The translations under genes were made by a program, and so were the position numbers. A DNA stretch of 64,000 nucleotides from Methylobacterium sp. R2-1 (lineage in GTDB: Bacteria; Pseudomonadota; Alphaproteobacteria; Rhizobiales; Beijerinckiaceae), in NCBI RefSeq assembly GCF_014191355.1, contig NZ_JACHWM010000007.1:62001-126000 (forward strand). The letters are read 5' to 3'. Of the stretch, positions 56,879 to 64,000 are shown piece by piece (position 1 is the first letter of the stretch; each line of letters opens with the position of its first letter). The notes below the pieces were generated by a model that saw only the letters and a program-made list of their open reading frames with translations, did no database searches and was not told the DNA's origin.

Positions 56879-57025
56879 CGAAGAGCGCCCGCGGAGCGGC
56901 CTCGGCCACGCCGAGGCGTCTCAAGCATCGTCCTTTCGGGAAGGGACGATGCGGAGTGAAATGGCGAGAGCCAAAGCCGCAGAGGCGGCTACCGGCGCTT
57001 GAGGCCGGAGATTAAAGAGGGTGAC
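56879..57025 (+). repeat. Dispersed intergenic repeat family B, copy 2
   Basis: Ordered blocks shared with 20031-20166 end just before pmtA: CGAAGAGCGCC, AAGCATCG, CCGGCG-TTGAGGCCGG, GAGGGTGA. This copy contains the extra hairpin GCATCGTCC...GGGACGATGC. The last block supplies the pmtA upstream region. Confidence 0.6.
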
Positions 57026-57031
57026 GGTGAG

Positions 57032-57688
57032 ATGCTGAGCGAGCGGGCGCCCGAAGCCGGGCCGACCACTGAGTTGATGCGCAAGGCCTATGCCCGCTGG
57101 GCGCCGGTCTACGATGTCGTCTACGACAAGCTCACCGAGCCCGCCGCCCGCGCCGCCGTCGAGGCGGCGGTCGCCCACGGGCCGCGGGTGCTGGAGGCCG
57201 GCGTCGGCACCGGGCTGTCGCTCGGCTACTATCCCCGCGACAGCTTCGTCTGCGGCGTCGATCTTTCCGAGGACATGCTCAAGCGCGCCCGCGGAAAAGT
57301 TCGCCGCAAGGGGCTGACCCACGTCAAGGGGCTCCAGGTCATGGATGTCTGCCGCCTCGGCTACGCTGATGCGAGCTTCGACGCGGTGGTGGCGCAGTTC
57401 CTCATCACCCTGGTGCCGAACCCGGAAGCCGCGCTTTCCGAGTTCCTGCGCGTGGTGCGTCCCGGCGGCGGCATCGTGCTCGCCAACCATTTCGGCCAGT
57501 CGAACGGGCCGGTGGCGCGGGTCGAGGAGATCGTCGCGCCGCTCTGCACCAAGATCGGCTGGTCCTCGGACTTCAAGGCGACCCGGATCGAGGCCTGGGC
57601 CCAGCGCAACGGCGTCGAGGTGATCGGTCTCGCGCCGACTTTTCCCGGCGGGTTCTTCAAGATTCTGCGGATGCGCAAGCGGGGCTGA
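57032..57688 (+). CDS. pmtA: PmtA-type phosphatidylethanolamine N-methyltransferase
   Basis: A 218-residue class I SAM methyltransferase. RKAYARWAPVYDVVYDKLTE opens it and VLEAGVGTGLSLGYYP is the SAM-binding loop, followed by GVDLSEDMLKRAR and FLITLVPNPEAALSEFLRVV. This matches the Rhodobacter-type PmtA, which methylates phosphatidylethanolamine in steps to phosphatidylcholine. Ubiquinone-type methyltransferases are related but have other motifs. ATG 57032 is downstream of the repeat-B element. Confidence 0.85.
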   Translation: MLSERAPEAGPTTELMRKAYARWAPVYDVVYDKLTEPAARAAVEAAVAHGPRVLEAGVGTGLSLGYYPRDSFVCGVDLSEDMLKRARGKVRRKGLTHVKGLQVMDVCRLGYADASFDAVVAQFLITLVPNPEAALSEFLRVVRPGGGIVLANHFGQSNGPVARVEEIVAPLCTKIGWSSDFKATRIEAWAQRNGVEVIGLAPTFPGGFFKILRMRKRG

Positions 57689-57726
57689 GGACGGGCACGC
57701 GAAAACCGTCCGGCGGAGGCAGGCCG

Positions 57727-58590
57727 ATGACGCCAGGGGGCGGGGAGGGCGGTCGGCCGAATGGCCGGCCACAGGATCTTCCAAAGGATCGGCTGGGTGA
57801 GCAGGATCCCCAGTCCGGGGGGGCGTCGGGACCGCGCCGGCCCTGGCTGCGCTGGCTCCCGCTCCTGGCGCTGGCCGCGCTTTCCGTCGGCATCCTCGCC
57901 TCGGGGGGCGCCCACGTCCTCGACCTCGACCGGCTATCCGAATCGCGGGTCTGGCTTCAGGCGCTCATCGCCGAGGATCGGGTCCGGGCGATCGCGCTGG
58001 CCTGCCTCGCCTATGTCGGCTCGGTCGTGGTCTCGCTGCCCGCGACGCTGGTGCTCACGGTGCTGGCCGGGCTGCTGTTCGGCCCCGTCACCGGCGCCCT
58101 GATCGCCATCGCCTCGGCGACCACGGGCGCGGCGATCGTGTTCTCGGTCGGACGCTACGCCGCCGGCGACCTGATCCGGCGCAAAGCCGGGCCCCAGGTC
58201 GGGCGCTTCGCCGAAGGTTTCCGCCGCGACGGCTTCGGCTACATCCTGATCCTGCGGCTCCTGCCGATCTTTCCCTACTGGATCACCAACATCGCCCCGG
58301 CGGCCTTCGGCGTACGGCTGCGCACCTTCGCGCTCGCCACCCTGCTCGGCCTGACGCCGGGCGCCTTCGTCTATGCCGGACTCGGTGCCGGCCTCGAAGA
58401 CCTGCTGGCTACGCGCGATGCGATGAAGGCGGCCTGCCTCGCGGACGGGGGACCGGATTGTTCGAAAGGCATCGATCTGAGCGCATTGGTGACGCCCGGC
58501 ATGGTGGCAGCGCTGGCGGCATTGGCAGGATTTGCTCTTTTGACAGTTTTTCTGCGCCGACGGCTTGAGCGGCGGACACTTCGCGCATAA
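57727..58590 (+). CDS. TVP38/TMEM64 (DedA-superfamily) membrane protein
   Basis: A 287-residue protein with five or six membrane segments and the VTT-domain signs: VVSLPATLVLTVLAGLLFGP, then FRRDGFGYILILRLLPIFPY and WITNIAPAAFGVRLRTFALA. The family is thought to flip lipids across the inner membrane. It lies 38 bases after pmtA on the same strand, so a joint role in phospholipid handling is a reasonable inference. Confidence 0.9.
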   Translation: MTPGGGEGGRPNGRPQDLPKDRLGEQDPQSGGASGPRRPWLRWLPLLALAALSVGILASGGAHVLDLDRLSESRVWLQALIAEDRVRAIALACLAYVGSVVVSLPATLVLTVLAGLLFGPVTGALIAIASATTGAAIVFSVGRYAAGDLIRRKAGPQVGRFAEGFRRDGFGYILILRLLPIFPYWITNIAPAAFGVRLRTFALATLLGLTPGAFVYAGLGAGLEDLLATRDAMKAACLADGGPDCSKGIDLSALVTPGMVAALAALAGFALLTVFLRRRLERRTLRA

Positions 58591-58762
58591 GACTTGCGCA
58601 CAAGCGAATGGCGCGCCTCGCCGGACGGCCATGCAACCTGTACGGCAGGGAGAGCCGGCAAAGGGGCGCGCCATCCGAATCGCGATTAGACGACACAACG
58701 ACGGGTGACGCTTGAAACGGCCCCGCCTTCCGTTTCCTGGCCGGCCATCAGAGCCGGCGGAC

Positions 58763-60271
58763 ATGGCGCAGAATGATCCGGCGGCGACGGCCGCCTTGCC
58801 CTGGCATATCGAGGCACCGGCCGGCACGCTGCCGCCGCGGCGCGCGCGCGCCTTCGCTTGGTTCGGGCGGCTGGGCCTGTCCGGCCGCCTGTTCCTGCTG
58901 ACGGTGGCCTTCGTCGTCTTGGCTGAGGTCCTGATCTACGTCCCGGCGGTGGCGACCTACCGGCTGTCGCGGCTGTCCGATCGGGTCGCGGCGGCGCGGG
59001 TTGCCGCCCTCGTGCTGAACGCCGCCCCCGAGGGCCAGGTCCCCGACGAGATCGCCCGTCGCCTGCTGATGGGGGTGGGCGCCCGTGCCATCGCCGTGCG
59101 CGTCGGCGAGACGTGGCGCTATCTCACCGATGGACCAACGCCGTCCGCTATCGCCGAGACGGTCGATCTGCGCGAGCGCGGCCTGACGGGCTCGGTCGGC
59201 GGCGCCTTCCGGACGCTGTTCCTCTCCACCGAGGCGCCGATCCGGGCGATCGGACCGGGACAGGACGGCTTCGACGCCGTCGAGGTTCTGCTCGACGAAG
59301 GGCCGTTGCGGGCGGCTCTGGCCGATTTCTCGCTCCGGTTGCTCGTCGCCTGCCTCATCATCGCGGTGCTGGCGGCCGGCCTCGTCTTCTTCGTGCTTCA
59401 GCGGGCGATCGTGCGGCCGGTGGTCCGGCTCGCCCGCGACATCGCCGCCTTCGCCGACGACCCCGAGCGGACCGATCGGGGCGCCCCGCGCTCGGCGCGC
59501 ACCGACGAGATCGGGCAGGCGGAGAACGCGCTCGCCCGGATGCAGGTGGCGCTTGGCGGCGAGCTGCGCCAGCGGCGGCGGCTGGCCGAACTCGGCCTCT
59601 CCGTCAGCAAGATCAACCACGAACTACGTAACCTGCTCACCACCGCCCAGCTTCTCGGCGACCGCCTGGAAAGCGTCTCCGATCCCCTGGTGCAGCGCGT
59701 TGCACCGCGCCTCGTGGAAACCCTCGACCGGGCGATCCGCTTCTGCGAGGCGACGCTCGCCTACGGCCGCGCCACGGAGCCGAATCCGCAGCGGCGCATG
59801 GTGGCGCTCGCGCCCCTGCTCGAGGAGTTGACCGACCTCGCCGACCTGATGCCGGCCGCCCGCATTCGCGTGGAGGTGCGCGCGGCGCCGGATCTTGAGA
59901 TCGACGTCGATCCCGAACAGCTCTTGCGGGCGCTGACGAACCTCGTGCGCAACGCGGTTCAGGCCCATGCGGCGGCGAAGTCCGCGGACGGCACCGTACT
60001 GGTCGAGGGCGCCCGGAACGGGGCGCCCGGCGCGGGTTCGGTCACGATCCTCGTGACCGATAACGGTCCCGGCGTGCCCGAGCGGGCCAAGGCGAACCTG
60101 TTCGCCGCCTTCCAAGGCTCGACCCGGGCGGGCGGCACCGGCCTCGGCCTCGCCATCGCCTCGGAACTGGTGCGCCTCAACGGCGGCACCCTCTGCCTCG
60201 ACGAGGCGACAGGTGGCGCGCGCTTCCGCATCGTCATCCCCGATCGCGCCGCAGGTGTGAAAGCGGCGTGA
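58763..60271 (+). CDS. Membrane sensor histidine kinase
   Basis: A 502-residue kinase. Membrane segments at about residues 37-57 and 210-230 enclose a periplasmic sensor domain of about 150 residues; HAMP follows (QRAIVRPVVRLARDIAAFAD). The H-box is INHELRNLLTTAQLLGDRLE, and the ATPase boxes are LVRNAVQAH, VTDNGPGVP and GGTGLGLAIASELV. No response regulator is adjacent. ATG 58763 is preferred; a TTG at 58712 would add 17 residues. Confidence 0.9.
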   Translation: MAQNDPAATAALPWHIEAPAGTLPPRRARAFAWFGRLGLSGRLFLLTVAFVVLAEVLIYVPAVATYRLSRLSDRVAAARVAALVLNAAPEGQVPDEIARRLLMGVGARAIAVRVGETWRYLTDGPTPSAIAETVDLRERGLTGSVGGAFRTLFLSTEAPIRAIGPGQDGFDAVEVLLDEGPLRAALADFSLRLLVACLIIAVLAAGLVFFVLQRAIVRPVVRLARDIAAFADDPERTDRGAPRSARTDEIGQAENALARMQVALGGELRQRRRLAELGLSVSKINHELRNLLTTAQLLGDRLESVSDPLVQRVAPRLVETLDRAIRFCEATLAYGRATEPNPQRRMVALAPLLEELTDLADLMPAARIRVEVRAAPDLEIDVDPEQLLRALTNLVRNAVQAHAAAKSADGTVLVEGARNGAPGAGSVTILVTDNGPGVPERAKANLFAAFQGSTRAGGTGLGLAIASELVRLNGGTLCLDEATGGARFRIVIPDRAAGVKAA

Positions 60272-60311
60272 GGCCGCTTATTCCACGTCAGGTCGGAAAA
60301 CCCGCTCGCCC

Positions 60312-61889
60312 TCAATGCCCCGCGCCCGCCGGAGCCGCGCCGCGCGGGCGGCGGATCAGCGGCGTGCCGCAGGCCATGGCCAAGAACAGCACGGTAAGGA
60401 CGAGGAACACGTCCTCGAAGCTCATCACCAGTCCTTGAATCCGAACGGTGTTGTTGAGCGCCTTCAGCGCCATGCCGTTGGCGTCACCCCCGAACACCTC
60501 GAACTGGCGCCGCATCGCATCGAGCCGTTCCAGCGCGGCGCCGTTGGCCCAGGTGAAGCGCTCGTGCAGGCGCGCGAGATGGAGGTCCCAGCGGGCGTTC
60601 AGGACCGTGTTGATCAGAGCGAGGCCCACTGCGCCGCCGAGGTTGCGCGTGAGGTTGAACAGGCCCGAGGCGTTCTTCATCCGCTCCGGCGGCAGCGTGC
60701 CGAGCGCGATGTTGTTGATCGGGATCATGCACAGCATCAACGAGCAGCCGCGCAGCACCTGCGGCCACAGCAGCTCGTAGAAATCCCAGTCCTTGGTGAG
60801 CCCGGTGACGATCCAGGTGCCGACCGCGAACCCGGTGAATCCCATCGCCATCATGACGCGCGGATCGAGCCGGGCCGACAGCTTGCCGGCGATCGGGGCG
60901 GTGGCGAACATGCAGAGCCCTGAGACGAACATCGTCTCCCCGATCTGCAGCGCCGAGTAGCCGCGCACGCGGGCGAGATAGACCGGATAGAGGTAGGTCA
61001 GGCCGTAGAGGCCGATGCCGAGCACGAAGCTGGCGGCGCAACCGGCCGCGAAGTTGCGGTCGGAGAAGGCGCGCAGGTCCACGATCGGCTGACGCGCGGT
61101 GAAGACGCGTGCGAAGAACAGCACACCCGACACGGCGCAGACGATCGCGCAGACGAACACCGCCTCATCCTGCAGCCAGTCGTGGTTCGGACCCTCCTCC
61201 AGCACGTATTCGAGGCAGCCGAGGAAGCCTGCCATGAAAGCGAGCCCGGCCCAGTCGAAGGACTTGAGCAGGCCGAAATTCGGCCGGTCGAAATCGACCA
61301 GGAACCAGGTCGAGACCGTGACGAAGATGCCCGGCACGATGTTGATGAGGAACAGCCAGTGCCAGGAGAACAGGTCGGTGAGATAGCCGCCGACCGTCGG
61401 CCCGATGGTCGGCGCCAGCGTCGCCACGAGGCCGATCATCGGCGAGACGATCGGGCGCTTGGAGGGTGGGAAGATCGTGAAGGCCGAGGCGAACACGGTC
61501 GGGATCATGCCGCCGCCGATGAAGCCCTGGAGGGCGCGCCAGACGATCATCTCGTCGATCGACGAGGAGGTGGCGCACATCAGGCTCATCAGCGTGAAGC
61601 CGCCGGCCGAGACCGAGAACATCCAGCGTGTCGAGAGCACCCGCGACAGGGTTCCCGAGAGCGGGATCGAGATGACCTCGGCGATGAGGTAGCTCGTCTG
61701 CACCCAGGGGATCTCGTCGCCCGAGGCCGAGAGGCCGGCCTGGATCTCGTTGAGCGAGGCCGAGACGATCTGGATGTCGAGGATTGCCATGAACATCCCG
61801 AACACCATGCACAGGAACGCCACCATGCGGCGACGGTCGAGCGGCGGGTCGGCGGCGGGGCTTGCAGCGAGGGTCGCGGTGGCGGCCAT
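60312..61889 (-). CDS. EmrB/QacA (DHA2) family multidrug efflux transporter
   Basis: A 525-residue MFS protein with 14 predicted membrane segments and the DHA2 motif VFGMFMAILDIQIVSASL in segment 1; GGMIPTVFASAFTIFPPSKR and FLINIVPGIFVT are further EmrB-like signs. It uses the proton gradient to export drugs or toxic compounds together with the EmrA-like adaptor encoded just upstream (75 bases). The TetR gene on the other side of the adaptor is the likely repressor. Confidence 0.94.
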   Translation of the reverse strand: MAATATLAASPAADPPLDRRRMVAFLCMVFGMFMAILDIQIVSASLNEIQAGLSASGDEIPWVQTSYLIAEVISIPLSGTLSRVLSTRWMFSVSAGGFTLMSLMCATSSSIDEMIVWRALQGFIGGGMIPTVFASAFTIFPPSKRPIVSPMIGLVATLAPTIGPTVGGYLTDLFSWHWLFLINIVPGIFVTVSTWFLVDFDRPNFGLLKSFDWAGLAFMAGFLGCLEYVLEEGPNHDWLQDEAVFVCAIVCAVSGVLFFARVFTARQPIVDLRAFSDRNFAAGCAASFVLGIGLYGLTYLYPVYLARVRGYSALQIGETMFVSGLCMFATAPIAGKLSARLDPRVMMAMGFTGFAVGTWIVTGLTKDWDFYELLWPQVLRGCSLMLCMIPINNIALGTLPPERMKNASGLFNLTRNLGGAVGLALINTVLNARWDLHLARLHERFTWANGAALERLDAMRRQFEVFGGDANGMALKALNNTVRIQGLVMSFEDVFLVLTVLFLAMACGTPLIRRPRGAAPAGAGH

Positions 61890-61964
61890 GGGGCGCCTCG
61901 GGATGGACAGGCGAAGGGGATGAATGGGACGCCGTCCGGCCGGATTTTCTCCGGCTGGAGGCGA

Positions 61965-63164
61965 TCAGGGCCGGACAGCGAGCTTCTGCACCGGCGCGTC
62001 GGCGCCCTCGCGGGTGTCGACCCGCACCACCACGGAGAGGCCGGGTCGCAGGAGGCCTTCGCGAGCGACATCCTCGGGCACGTGGACGCGCACGGGCAGG
62101 CGCTGCACGATCTTGGTGAAGTTGCCGGTGGCGTTGTCGGGCGGGAGCAGACTGAAGACCGAGCCGGAGGCGGGCGAGAGCGATTCCACCGTGCCGACGA
62201 TGTCGCGGTCGGGGTAGGCGTCGACGTGGATATGGACCTCCTGCCCCGGACGGACGCGGCCGAGCTGCGTCTCCTTGAAGTTCGCATCGACGCGCACGCT
62301 CTGGAGCGGCACCAGGGCGGCGATGCGCGAGCCGGGCGAGACGTAGGCGCCGGCCTCCACCGCCTTGTTGCCGACGACGCCGTCGAAGGGGGCGCGGATC
62401 ACCGCGAAGTCGAGGTCGCGCCGCGCGCGGTCGGCGGCCGTGCGCAGCTCCGCGGCGAGGCTCTCGGCCTCGCGCGTCTGCGCCCGCAGCACCGCGACAT
62501 TGGCGCGCGCCGCGACGAGGGCGGCCTCGGCCGATTTCACCGCCGCCTCGGTGCGGTCGCGGTCGGCCTTGGCCTGATCGATCCGGGATTTCGCGACGTA
62601 GTCGGCCTGCATCTGCGTGGCGCGGGCGTAATCGGCGCCGGCCCGCACGGCGTCGGCCTTCGCGGCGTCGATCTGCGCCGCGCTCTGCAGCACCTGCGCC
62701 TGGGCGGCCTCCGCCTGCCGGCCGACGCGCGCGATGGTGCTCTCCTGGGTGGCGAGCTTGTCCTCGGCCGCCTTCAGGGCGAGCCGGTAATCGCCGTCGT
62801 CGAGCCGGGCGATCACGTCGCCCCGCTTCACCGCCTGCCCGTTCACGACCGGCACCGCCGCGAGATAGCCCGAGACCTTGGCGGCGAGCACCGAGATGTC
62901 CGCCTGCACGTAGGCGTCGTCGGTGCTGACAAAAAAGCGCCCGACCGTCCACCAGTCCCAGCCGGCATAGGCACCGCCGCCGAGAGCCGCGCAGAGCGCG
63001 AGGCCCAGCACCGCGCGCCGCAGCGGACGCCGGGGCTTGGCGGCGGGCGCCGGCTCGGGGGCGACGGTGGGAGGCAGGGTCCGTGCGCGACCACCCTCGG
63101 CCCGCTCCTCCTCGACCCGTCCCAGAGCCGTCTCCGACCGATCGGAATCTTCACGAAGCGACAT
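61965..63164 (-). CDS. EmrA/HlyD family efflux adaptor
   Basis: A 399-residue membrane fusion protein. A proline-rich cytoplasmic N-terminus precedes one membrane segment (VLGLALCAALGGGAYAGWDW), then STDDAYVQADISVLAAKVSG, a lipoyl half, a long coiled coil (about residues 105-215) and FAVIRAPFDGVVGNKAVEAG, typical of EmrA. It links EmrB to an outer-membrane channel. ATG 63164 was chosen; ATG 63182, just before the operator, is an alternative. Confidence 0.93.
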   Translation of the reverse strand: MSLREDSDRSETALGRVEEERAEGGRARTLPPTVAPEPAPAAKPRRPLRRAVLGLALCAALGGGAYAGWDWWTVGRFFVSTDDAYVQADISVLAAKVSGYLAAVPVVNGQAVKRGDVIARLDDGDYRLALKAAEDKLATQESTIARVGRQAEAAQAQVLQSAAQIDAAKADAVRAGADYARATQMQADYVAKSRIDQAKADRDRTEAAVKSAEAALVAARANVAVLRAQTREAESLAAELRTAADRARRDLDFAVIRAPFDGVVGNKAVEAGAYVSPGSRIAALVPLQSVRVDANFKETQLGRVRPGQEVHIHVDAYPDRDIVGTVESLSPASGSVFSLLPPDNATGNFTKIVQRLPVRVHVPEDVAREGLLRPGLSVVVRVDTREGADAPVQKLAVRP

Positions 63165-63186
63165 GGCTGAAGTCCCAGACATGTAT

Positions 63187-63205
63187 TGACCGAACCGTTC
63201 GGTCA
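63187..63205. promoter_or_regulatory. TetR operator next to the efflux genes
   Basis: TGACCGAAC-C-GTTCGGTCA, a 19-bp dyad with perfect 9-bp arms, 23 bases upstream of the adaptor start. Identical arms recur at 63254-63272. Confidence 0.85.
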
Positions 63206-63253
63206 CTCGGCGGGTCAGGTTGACGCCGTCGTCATTCGAGAGCTAGTTATCAC

Positions 63254-63272
63254 TGACCGAACGGTTCGGTCA
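63254..63272. promoter_or_regulatory. TetR operator next to the tetR-type gene
   Basis: TGACCGAAC-G-GTTCGGTCA, the same dyad with only the centre base changed, 37 bases before the regulator start. The two centres are 67 bp apart. Together they would let one repressor control both divergent transcripts. Confidence 0.85.
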
Positions 63273-63308
63273 ACGCGATTGAGCGGCGTGTGGCGGCGAG
63301 TGAGTGTG

Positions 63309-63968
63309 ATGGCGAACACGGCGACACAGGAGCGAGGGCGGGCAGCCCCGCAAGCGGCGTCGGGCGAGAGCGACAAGCGCCGGCAGATCCTGGAGGGCGC
63401 GCGTCAGGTCTTCATGGCGTCGGGCTTCGACGGGGCCAGCATGGGCGAGATCGCCAAGGCGGCCGGCGTCTCGAAGGGCACGCTCTACGTCTATTTCGAC
63501 AGCAAGGAAGCCCTGTTCGAGGCCCTGACCATCGAGGCGAAAGAGGGGCTGGCCGAGAACCTGTTCCGGCTCGACGAGCACGACCCGGACGTGCGCGCCG
63601 TGCTGACGCGGCTCGGCATCAGCTATCTCGCGATGATGGCGCGACCGGAGCACGTCTCGATCATCCGCATGGTGATCGGCGCCTGCGAGAAGTTCCCCCG
63701 GTTCGGGCAGGCCTTCTACGAGGCAGGTCCGGCCTGCGGGGTCGGACGGCTCAAGGCCTATATCGAGGGCCAGATCTCGGCCGGGCGTCTCGCCGCCGAT
63801 GACACGGACCTTGCCGCCAAGCACTTTCTCCAGCTCTGCCAGGCCGGGATGCTGACGCGCCTTCTGTTCAACGCAGGCGCGGCGCCAGACGAGGCGGAAA
63901 TCTCTCACCGGGTCGCGGAGGCCGTGCGGGTCTTCTACGCGGGCTACGGGCCGTCCGCGGCGGGGTGA
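63309..63968 (+). CDS. TetR family repressor of the efflux operon
   Basis: A 219-residue TetR protein: the helix-turn-helix is RRQILEGARQVFMASGFDGA followed by SMGEIAKAAGVSKGTLYVYF. The C-terminal ligand domain is of the TetR_C type often found next to EmrAB or RND pumps. It is divergent from the adaptor gene, with two identical operators between them. ATG 63309 follows GTG codons at 63300 and 63306 that could also serve as starts. Confidence 0.93.
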   Translation: MANTATQERGRAAPQAASGESDKRRQILEGARQVFMASGFDGASMGEIAKAAGVSKGTLYVYFDSKEALFEALTIEAKEGLAENLFRLDEHDPDVRAVLTRLGISYLAMMARPEHVSIIRMVIGACEKFPRFGQAFYEAGPACGVGRLKAYIEGQISAGRLAADDTDLAAKHFLQLCQAGMLTRLLFNAGAAPDEAEISHRVAEAVRVFYAGYGPSAAG

Positions 63969-63971
63969 CGT

Positions 63972-64000
63972 TCACCCCGCCAGCGCGAAGGCCGGATCGT
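63972..64000 (-). CDS. 3' end of a reverse-strand gene (partial)
   Basis: The last bases read on the reverse strand as DPAFALAG and a stop at 63974-63972, three bases beyond the TetR stop. A convergent gene ending here would fit, but nine codons cannot prove it. Confidence 0.3.

Overview
The window is about 64 kb of very GC-rich, gene-dense DNA. The gene set points to an alphaproteobacterium of the Hyphomicrobiales, most likely Methylobacterium/Methylorubrum. The evidence is a Caulobacter-type fliF-fliG-fliH-fliN-flbD flagellar operon, a SciP-type DUF1153 regulator, a bacteriophytochrome with its own heme oxygenase, PmtA, NnrU and a UvrB with a long alanine/lysine-rich N-terminus. The genus is inferred from recall, not from a search. 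I saw no rRNA, tRNA, CRISPR array or insertion sequence.

Layout. 0-7 kb is housekeeping: NnrU, a YfgM-like protein, GTPase Der, a TauE-type permease, a YbdK-type carboxylate-amine ligase, MutM and a small lipoprotein. 7-20 kb holds stress and regulatory genes: an Rrf2/thioredoxin-reductase-like pair, a beta-lactamase-fold serine hydrolase, a hybrid histidine kinase, a glutathione S-transferase, a YidB-like protein, UvrB, and a LysR gene divergent from a DoxX/VOC pair. 20-25.5 kb carries a membrane protein, a winged-helix regulator and a cis-prenyltransferase (UppS family) tied together by two almost identical operators, then an ankyrin protein, GlpK and a secreted alpha/beta hydrolase. 25.7-28.7 kb has a chemoreceptor, a glycerophosphodiester phosphodiesterase and RidA. 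28.7-34.2 kb is a peptide-export locus: a C39-peptidase ABC transporter and a HlyD adaptor, divergent from a 72-aa double-glycine-leader peptide whose mature part is a glycine zipper, followed by an AraC-type regulator. 34.4-40 kb has argD-argF, an SRPBCC/VOC pair, and an SDR with a dihydrolipoamide-dehydrogenase-like enzyme. 40-43.5 kb is a PYP-like/bacteriophytochrome histidine kinase coupled to heme oxygenase. 43.5-47.2 kb has a flippase-like membrane protein, a small cysteine-motif protein, a KpsE-type protein and a small conserved protein. 47.2-55.3 kb is the flagellar block, transcribed leftward as fliK, flgD, sciP, fliF, fliG, fliH, fliN, flbD. 55.6-64 kb has mnmA, pmtA, a TVP38-type protein, a sensor kinase and an EmrAB-type efflux pair controlled by a divergent TetR gene with two identical 19-bp operators.

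The most interesting parts are: (i) the glycine-zipper peptide and its exporter, a possible contact-dependent (Cdz-like) bacteriocin; (ii) the cis-prenyltransferase cassette with duplicated operators; (iii) a phytochrome whose PYP-like domain has lost every chromophore-pocket residue while the bilin cysteine is kept; (iv) an Rrf2 gene whose start codon lies inside a perfect operator; (v) near-consensus CtrA boxes upstream of fliF and sciP; and (vi) three families of short dispersed intergenic repeats at gene ends.
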